The translations under genes and the position numbers were made by a program. A stretch of DNA of 5,949 nucleotides, from the NCBI GenBank assembly GCA_030151725.1, contig JASLDD010000229.1, positions 1-5,949 of the forward strand, read 5' to 3'. Below, one piece after another: positions 1 through 4,985 of this stretch. Each line of letters starts with the position of its first letter. Position 1 is the first letter of the stretch. Under the pieces are notes generated by a model. The model was not told where the DNA came from. It did no database searches and was given only the letters and a program-made list of their open reading frames with translations. Source of the stretch: Solirubrobacteraceae bacterium. GTDB lineage: Bacteria; Actinomycetota; Thermoleophilia; Solirubrobacterales; Solirubrobacteraceae.

Positions 1-941
1 GTGAAGGCACGGTGGTAGCGCTCGAGTCGCGCGAAGCCGCGCGCGATCGCGAGCTCGGAGGCGGGTCGCAGAACCGAGAAGCAGCGCGGCGCAGGCTCGA
101 GCTCGCGCAGCGCGGCGCTCAGCATGCGCTCGGCGCGCAGGCTCTTGCTGAACTGGTGGTTGACCTCGATGCCATCCCAGCTGACGTTGCCGGCGGAGGC
201 CGAGCGCTCGTTTGCCATGGCCACTGCATCGAACCCGCGCAGAGCGGCTGTGAGCAGCGCCACGCACGACACGATGGCCGTGATGGGGATGTGGCCGTTG
301 AGCGCCCCGGCTCTGTTCAGCGCCGCAAGTCCGGGATCGAGGCGCCGCTTGACGATCAGGTGGGGCAGACCGGCAACGGCTGCAGTGCTGGCGATCGGAG
401 GGGCGTTGCCGATCGAGAACAGGCTCACCTCGCGGCCCGAGCGGCGCACGATCTCGAGCGCCACCGCCGAGTCCTTGCCTCCGCCGATCGGCACCAGCAC
501 CTTGCTCAGATCCGGCCGGCCCTCCTCAACGGACCCCGACGCAGGCGAAGCCTGGGAGGGAAAGCGGGGACGCGGCAGCCGGTCCAGCCTGTTGGTGTAG
601 GCGAACTCGCCCAGTCCCTCCGAGTAGAGAGCCTCCAGCAGCGCCGCCACGGCAGGCGTCGGCGAGCCCGTCTCACACGCCACCTCGGGTGGGGCAGCCG
701 TCTTGTAATAGCTGACGCCCGCCACCCAGTGCAGCAACGAGAGCAGCCCATCGACACCGGCGAGCTGCTCATCGCTCAGCCGGCCGTCGATCGGCAGGTC
801 GAACTCCTCCACGAAGAAGACGCGATCGTCCAGCGCGTAGCGGAGCGTGACGTGCCCCAGCGCGTCGAGCTCCCGAGAGAGGAAGCGGAAGCTCTGAAAT
901 GCCGTGGGATCGAACACGGCCTGCTGTGCCTCGACGGCCAT
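1..941 (-). CDS. murL: UDP-MurNAc-L-Ala-L-Glu epimerase MurL (3' end cut off by window edge)
   Basis: Likely MurL, which uses ATP to epimerise the terminal L-Glu of UDP-MurNAc-L-Ala-L-Glu to D-Glu, releasing AMP and PPi. It is the second step of the cytoplasmic MurD2-MurL alternative to MurI/MurD. I read 313 codons in the frame with triplets starting at positions divisible by 3; it is open to the left edge. Visible landmarks: GVSYYK at residues 75-80, a PP-loop ATP-pyrophosphatase motif IGGGKDS at 152-158, MANERSAS at 242-249 and NHQFSKS at 261-267. These match my memory of MurL, which is usually about 450 residues, so roughly a third is missing. The start is the ATG at 939-941: an in-frame stop lies at 951-953, leaving only three codons upstream. 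A weak AGG lies 8 bases upstream, and the gene follows the acyl-CoA dehydrogenase by 28 bases. Alternative: another PP-loop enzyme of the asparagine-synthase/QueC type. The fold is near certain; the MurL name is probable. Confidence 0.82.
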   Translation of the reverse strand, partial: MAVEAQQAVFDPTAFQSFRFLSRELDALGHVTLRYALDDRVFFVEEFDLPIDGRLSDEQLAGVDGLLSLLHWVAGVSYYKTAAPPEVACETGSPTPAVAALLEALYSEGLGEFAYTNRLDRLPRPRFPSQASPASGSVEEGRPDLSKVLVPIGGGKDSAVALEIVRRSGREVSLFSIGNAPPIASTAAVAGLPHLIVKRRLDPGLAALNRAGALNGHIPITAIVSCVALLTAALRGFDAVAMANERSASAGNVSWDGIEVNHQFSKSLRAERMLSAALRELEPAPRCFSVLRPASELAIARGFARLERYHRAF

Positions 942-949
942 CAGCAGAG

Positions 950-952
950 CCT
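950..952 (-). promoter_or_regulatory. Weak ribosome binding site of murL
   Basis: AGG on the minus strand, 8 bases before the ATG at 941. It is the only Shine-Dalgarno-like string in the 28-base gap after the preceding gene. Ribosomes arriving from that gene may help initiation. The gap holds no visible hairpin or promoter. Confidence 0.4.
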
Positions 953-969
953 AGAAGGCGGGCTGGTCG

Positions 970-2271
970 TCAGTCGTTGGCTGTCACCGCATCCAGCAGA
1001 TGCGCAAAGCGCTCGCGGGCGTGCTCGCGGCGGGTGGGCAGGTGCTCGCTTGGCACCTCACCAACGGGCGGCTCATAACCGGCTAGCACCTGGCGGGCAA
1101 CCGACTGACGGTGAACCTCGTCGGGGCCGTCGTAGATGCGGGCGGCGCGCGCAAAGCGATACATCTGCTCGAGCGGCAGGTCGGTGGAGTAGCCGAGCGA
1201 GCCGTGTATCTGAAGGGCCCTGTCGACCACATCGTGCAGCACCTTGGCGCCGTAGAACTTGATCAGCGCCACATCCGTGCGCGCCGCGCGGGCGCCCTGC
1301 GTGTCCATGACCCACGCCGCATGCAGCGTCATCAGGCGCGCCGCCTGCATCTCGGCTGCGCTGTCTGCGATCCAGTTCTGGACGGTCTGCTTCTGGGCGA
1401 GAAGGGACCCGTGGGCTTCGCGGTAGGTGGCGCGCTCGCACATCATGTCGAAGGCCCGGCGAGCTACCCCCAGCCAGCGCATGCAGTGGTGGATGCGACC
1501 TGGCCCCAGGCGCTGCTGTGCGAGCACGAAGCCGGCGCCGTCGGCTCCCAGCAGGGCCTCGGCGGGGACGCGAACGGAGTTGTAGAGGACTTCGGAGTGC
1601 CCGCCGTAGGCTCCGAACTGCTCCCACGGATGCTCCATGGTGGGCACATCGCGCAGGATCTCCACGCCAGGGGTGTCTGTTGGCACGATGAACATGGAGG
1701 CGCGCTGCGAGGGCCGCGCGTCGGGGCTGGTGACGGCCATCACGATCAGGAAGTCGGCGATGGAGCCGTTGGAGGTGAACCACTTGCGTCCGTCTATCAC
1801 CCAGTCATCGCCGTCGCGCACAGCACGTGTGCGCAGCTGGGTGGGATCCGAGCCTGGGCTGTTGGGCTCGGTCATGCTGAAGGCGCTGCGCAGATCGCCC
1901 GCCAGCAGGGGATGCAGCCAGCGGTCCTTCTGCTCGGGCGTACCCGCCATGGCGAGGATCTCCGAGTTGCCGGAGTCGGGTGCTGCATTGCCGAAGGCCA
2001 GAGGAGCGATGGGCGAGGTGCCGAGGATCTCGTGCATCAGCCCCAGCTTCACCTGTCCCATCCCCTGGCCGCCGAGCTCGGGCGGCAGGTGGGTGGCCCA
2101 TAGGCCGCGCGCCTTGACCTGCTCTTGCAGGGGAGCGATGGCAGCGGTGAGCCCGTCGAGGCCCAGCTCGTGCCAGATGGCCTCCAGCGGCCAGATCTCA
2201 CGGCAGACGAACTCGCTCATCCACTCCAGCTGCTCTTGATAGTCGGGGTCGGTGGAGAAGTCCCAGCTCAT
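970..2271 (-). CDS. Acyl-CoA dehydrogenase, ACAD10/ACAD11-like
   Basis: FAD-dependent flavoenzyme expected to oxidise an acyl-CoA to its trans-2-enoyl-CoA in the cytoplasm, passing electrons to an electron-transfer flavoprotein. The 433 residues match the usual length for a complete enzyme. The helical N-terminal domain spans about 1-128. The beta domain holds the FAD/substrate signature FSMTEP at 131-136, then GSDPTQ and the DGRKWFTSNG segment near 160-169. The C-terminal helical domain contains QIHGSLGYS at 354-362 and YDGPDEVH at 380-387. Asp381 sits where medium-chain enzymes carry the catalytic Glu; an Asp in a DGPDEVH context is typical of the ACAD10/11 branch. The substrate cannot be read from sequence; long or branched acyl-CoA is only a guess. 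The start ATG overlaps the previous gene's TGA (ATGA) and has GGGAG 7 bases upstream, which argues for translational coupling. The ending TGA is at 970-972. Confidence 0.95.
   Translation of the reverse strand: MSWDFSTDPDYQEQLEWMSEFVCREIWPLEAIWHELGLDGLTAAIAPLQEQVKARGLWATHLPPELGGQGMGQVKLGLMHEILGTSPIAPLAFGNAAPDSGNSEILAMAGTPEQKDRWLHPLLAGDLRSAFSMTEPNSPGSDPTQLRTRAVRDGDDWVIDGRKWFTSNGSIADFLIVMAVTSPDARPSQRASMFIVPTDTPGVEILRDVPTMEHPWEQFGAYGGHSEVLYNSVRVPAEALLGADGAGFVLAQQRLGPGRIHHCMRWLGVARRAFDMMCERATYREAHGSLLAQKQTVQNWIADSAAEMQAARLMTLHAAWVMDTQGARAARTDVALIKFYGAKVLHDVVDRALQIHGSLGYSTDLPLEQMYRFARAARIYDGPDEVHRQSVARQVLAGYEPPVGEVPSEHLPTRREHARERFAHLLDAVTAND
2268..2271 (-). other. ATGA stop/start overlap between repeat protein and acyl-CoA dehydrogenase
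   Basis: On the minus strand the ATG of the dehydrogenase (2271-2269) shares bases with the TGA of the four-module protein (2270-2268). This is the usual arrangement for termination-reinitiation coupling and places both genes on one transcript. Confidence 0.9.
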
Positions 2272-4985
2272 CGCGTTGCTCCCTTTCGCTTGTGCGTGGC
2301 GTGTCGAACGTGCGCACAGCCCGACACTGCAATCTTGGTCGTGTGTTTGACCACAGCGCCATTCTGGCCGGTGATCTCAGTGGGCATGTTCAAAGCGCGT
2401 GTGCACAGGTTCGCGTTGGCGGCAAAGGCGGAGTGGCGACCCTCGGGGAACATCAGATCGAGCGAGGAGATGGGCGCATCGGGGAGCGAGCGGAACGCCT
2501 CGGCGCTGGCCCCGTTGGTGAAGGTGGTGGTGCCGATGAGATCGAGTGTCACACCTTCGCCCTGGAGGACGGCGTCCAGATCGGGGAACGCCCGGCTGCC
2601 GTGCGAGACGAGGTACACGGGCCCCCTCAGCACGGCACGTAGGAACGGCGTGGTGACCGCGCCGGTGCCAACCACCGAGCTCGCGGGACAGTCAGCCGGA
2701 TCGGCCTTGAATGTGGCTTCGCGGCAGGCGCCCTGCAGCGTTGTGAGCCTCGATGGCAGCGCCTTGGGCAGGTCGAGCTTGACCTTGGCGATGTTCGACT
2801 GGCCTGGGGCCGACGCGACCTTCACGTGCATGGAAGCGCCACCGATCCGCGTCGCCTTGGCGTTTGCCAGGGCGCTCAAGCGCGGCTTGAACGCCAGCTT
2901 GGCGCAACGGGCCGCCTGGAAGTGTTGGGTGTCGGCAGCAGAGGCGCCCTGCGCGCTGATGACGGTCGCATCGATTGCCATGGGACGACAGCTCGTGGGG
3001 TTCACGATGAAGCCTTCGCGGTCGAGGTCCAGGTTGAGCCCGCGGATCTGCAGCGGCACGCCTGCCAGCGACTGAGGCACGGCACCGCTCACGATCGTCA
3101 GGGCCGCGGTCGTCGGGTCGACTTCGATACCCGCGTGTATGTTCACGATCCCCAGGTCGATGGGGCCGGCTTGGGCCGGCGTGACGATCGACAGGCCGAA
3201 GGGGGCGCCTTCATAGGGCCCGGTGAGGAACACGCTGCCCTGCAGGCTGAGAGGGTCTTCTCCCGGGCCGGCCGCGATCTGGACCGTGCCGATCTTGCTC
3301 TGCGAGGGGCAGTCCCCCGAGAGCGCCGGCGCGGAGGGGCAGAGAGGCACCTTGGAGAGCAGGCCCATGAGACCCGGCGGCATGTGCACGATGAAGCGTT
3401 CCAGCGTCTGATCCACGTCGGAGCGACCGATCGACACGATCGCCGGGCTGGAGCTGGCCGCCACGTTGGATACGGTGCCCGCGCTAAGTGTGGGCGCGAA
3501 CTGCGATGGGTGGCAGCCGGTGAGCACAAACGGTGCGGCGGTCACTTCGGTTGGGGTTTCGCTGCTGTAGGGGGTCAGCTGGGCGCTGCCGCGCTGCGTC
3601 GCCGCGCAGACCGATGGATTGGCCAGGAGTGCCCTTGGTCCTCCGTTGAGTGCGAGCTTGAGTTCTTCGATGGGGAGCTGCGGGCTTTCGTCGAGCACGA
3701 GCGTGAGGCGCCCCGTGCTCTGGTCGATGTGGATTGCGCCGCGCAACTTGACGACCACGCCGGAGCCGGACGCCTGCACCAAGACCCTGATCATCCTCCC
3801 TTCCTGTGCGTCCTGAGACGTGCAGGGCCCACATTCGGGGACGCCGAGGAAGAGCCGGCCCTGCATCGCTTCGGTCAGCAGCGGCGTCTTGACCATCACC
3901 GTGCCGAGCTGCGAGCCGGAGGGACACGTGGCGGGGCTCGAGACGTTGACTGCGAACTCGTCATCCGAGCAGGCCTGCAGGCCTTCGGTTGCCGACGGGG
4001 ATATGACAGTGCCGCTAGGGAGCGCAAGTCGGGCGCTGCGCAGATCGCCATCCGCACGTCCTTCGGGGTTCTCGTTGATCGGCATATCGACCGCGACTTC
4101 ATAACCCGTGGGCTCCACTGCCTGCTTCGACTCGGAGACCACAGAGACCGAGGGTTCAAACCGCACGCCACCGCACCCGGCGATCGGGCCAAAAGTGGGC
4201 GATATCGCAGTTGAAGCGATCGCACCCTGCCATGAATCGGCCGACAAGCTGCTTTCAAGTGTTTCCCCGCAGGCAACCGGGTTGCTGAGGAAGGGTAGTC
4301 GGGGACCGCCGTATGGTTCACATTCTTCTTCTTCAGTTTCTTCATTAACGTGACAAATTGGTTTCATGTGATCCGCTGGCACGCCCCAAAAGGTGATGGT
4401 TGCAGCGATCAGAGGTTTTGCGTCCGAGATATCGGTCGCGCTCATCGTCAGGCCGTAACCGTTCTTTGCAGGCAAGCTGGCGTCGAAGCGGACCGCGAGG
4501 TTGGAGATGTCGAAAGCGTACGCCGCCGGCTCTTCCGGATACGGCGCGATGCCATAGACGAGACCTTTGACGTGACTCACACCTTCGAAGTGCGGTGGTT
4601 GGGCGAGCGTGATTTCTGCGACCCCGACCGCGGTTTCTTCTGCGCACAGTCGTTTCTCCACATCGCCCATGTCGCACAGCGGCGCAGCAGTGGGATTGCC
4701 GACCAACCCGGGGGGCAACGCCAATTCCGTGATGTCCTTGAGATAGCCGGCCGGATCTCCAGGAGGTTCTTGGTTGAGGGCGAACGAGACAGTCAGATCC
4801 GCATGTTCACCCGCACCTCCGCCCGACAAGCTTGTGCTGAAGGACCCGCTCTGTATTCCGAACCCCGCCGCGTCCACAAGCGAGGGAACGCACGCCAGAA
4901 ACGCCATGGCGAGGGCAAGGACTCCAAGGCCTCTCGCAATCCAGGCGTCAGCACGTGCCGTAGCGTTGCGTGCCTCGAGCATCAT
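2268..4985 (-). CDS. Large secreted four-module cysteine-patterned protein, function unknown
   Basis: No function is known to me; it resembles long secreted hypothetical proteins that are frequent in Solirubrobacterales. I start it at the ATG at 4983-4985 (905 residues) and not at the in-frame ATG at 5039, because the former forms an ATGA overlap with the upstream stop and has GAGGAGAAGG just before it; the longer form would be 923 residues. Residues 1-39 form a signal peptide: Arg-rich start, hydrophobic stretch at 19-37, likely cleavage near VDA/A. The rest is beta-rich and divides into four modules at about 42-271, 272-491, 492-694 and 695-890, each with an LPPG-like turn, two nearby cysteines, an NP-x-x-C-like motif and a final cysteine. 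Modules 1-3 are followed by F-x-P-x-(L/V)-S. There is no C-terminal membrane helix or LPXTG; it ends in a His/Lys/Arg-rich tail. Probably a surface or extracellular structural/binding protein (inference). Confidence 0.9.
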   Translation of the reverse strand: MMLEARNATARADAWIARGLGVLALAMAFLACVPSLVDAAGFGIQSGSFSTSLSGGGAGEHADLTVSFALNQEPPGDPAGYLKDITELALPPGLVGNPTAAPLCDMGDVEKRLCAEETAVGVAEITLAQPPHFEGVSHVKGLVYGIAPYPEEPAAYAFDISNLAVRFDASLPAKNGYGLTMSATDISDAKPLIAATITFWGVPADHMKPICHVNEETEEEECEPYGGPRLPFLSNPVACGETLESSLSADSWQGAIASTAISPTFGPIAGCGGVRFEPSVSVVSESKQAVEPTGYEVAVDMPINENPEGRADGDLRSARLALPSGTVISPSATEGLQACSDDEFAVNVSSPATCPSGSQLGTVMVKTPLLTEAMQGRLFLGVPECGPCTSQDAQEGRMIRVLVQASGSGVVVKLRGAIHIDQSTGRLTLVLDESPQLPIEELKLALNGGPRALLANPSVCAATQRGSAQLTPYSSETPTEVTAAPFVLTGCHPSQFAPTLSAGTVSNVAASSSPAIVSIGRSDVDQTLERFIVHMPPGLMGLLSKVPLCPSAPALSGDCPSQSKIGTVQIAAGPGEDPLSLQGSVFLTGPYEGAPFGLSIVTPAQAGPIDLGIVNIHAGIEVDPTTAALTIVSGAVPQSLAGVPLQIRGLNLDLDREGFIVNPTSCRPMAIDATVISAQGASAADTQHFQAARCAKLAFKPRLSALANAKATRIGGASMHVKVASAPGQSNIAKVKLDLPKALPSRLTTLQGACREATFKADPADCPASSVVGTGAVTTPFLRAVLRGPVYLVSHGSRAFPDLDAVLQGEGVTLDLIGTTTFTNGASAEAFRSLPDAPISSLDLMFPEGRHSAFAANANLCTRALNMPTEITGQNGAVVKHTTKIAVSGCAHVRHATHKRKGATR
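2279..2286 (-). promoter_or_regulatory. Ribosome binding site of the acyl-CoA dehydrogenase gene
   Basis: AAAGGGAG on the minus strand, 7 bases before the ATG at 2271. It lies inside the last codons of the upstream gene, so this start keeps its own ribosome binding site even though the reading frames overlap. Confidence 0.75.
2316..2903 (-). repeat. Protein module 4 of 4 (residues ~695-890)
   Basis: Fourth, most degenerate copy. LPKAL begins at residue 739, cysteines C754 and C766, CPASSVVGTG next, LRGPVYLV, NANLC ending at C861, and closing C890 in SGCAHV. The LPPG turn has lost its glycine and the NP of the third motif has become NA, but the four cysteines are kept. Confidence 0.75.
2904..3512 (-). 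repeat. Protein module 3 of 4 (residues ~492-694)
   Basis: Third copy. MPPGL begins at residue 535, cysteines C549 and C559, CPSQSKIGTVQ next, then LQGSVFLTGPYEG, NPTSC ending at C666, and closing C694 followed by AFKPRLSAL. The order of motifs is the same as in module 2. Confidence 0.8.
3513..4172 (-). repeat. Protein module 2 of 4 (residues ~272-491)
   Basis: Second copy. The LPSG turn is at residues 322-325, cysteines C339 and C354, then CPSGSQLGTV matching modules 3 and 4, ANPSVC ending at C460, and closing C491 followed by FAPTLSAG. A short C-G-P-C insert (C385, C388) is unique to this copy. Confidence 0.8.
4173..4862 (-). repeat. Protein module 1 of 4 (residues ~42-271)
   Basis: First copy of the diverged module. 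LPPGLVGNP begins at residue 90; C104 and C114 form the first pair, NP-x-x-C ends at C239 and the closing cysteine is C271, followed by VRFEPSVS. It has two extra cysteines, C211 and C222, flanking a run of acidic residues that the other modules lack. Confidence 0.75.
4869..4985 (-). other. Signal peptide of the four-module protein
   Basis: Residues 1-39 show an N-region with arginines at 6, 12 and 18, a hydrophobic core at about 19-37 (rich in Leu, Ala, Val) and a V-D-A/A cleavage context. This fits Sec export and signal peptidase I. A cysteine at residue 32 follows F-L-A, a poor lipobox, so a lipoprotein is less likely. No twin-arginine motif is visible. Confidence 0.8.
4982..4985 (-). other. 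ATGA stop/start overlap between propeller protein and four-module protein
   Basis: The ATG at 4985-4983 shares two bases with the TGA stop at 4984-4982. This implies coupled translation of the two secreted proteins from one message. Confidence 0.85.

Noticed and set aside
942..969. Possible terminator or promoter between the dehydrogenase and murL
   Set aside because: Only 28 bases, with no stem-loop, T-run or recognisable -35/-10 pair.
12..1262. Long plus-strand open frame of 416 codons antisense to murL and the dehydrogenase 3' end
   Set aside because: The minus strand carries recognisable motifs of two families across the same bases. The plus-strand product is Arg/His/Gln-rich with no domain, as expected for the antisense of GC-rich genes.
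1111..2103. Plus-strand open frame of 330 codons opposite the acyl-CoA dehydrogenase
   Set aside because: It is the shadow of a well-conserved enzyme whose signature motifs read on the minus strand.
3164..3180. Short direct repeat (GGGCCGGC twice) that could be a regulatory site
   Set aside because: It lies within coding sequence for a Pro/Ala/Gly stretch, where such GC-rich repeats arise from codon use.
2826..4214. Plus-strand open frame of 462 codons opposite the four-module gene
   Set aside because: Its composition is biased to Arg, Gly, His and Asp with no motif, and it lies wholly opposite a gene with a signal peptide and internally repeated structure.
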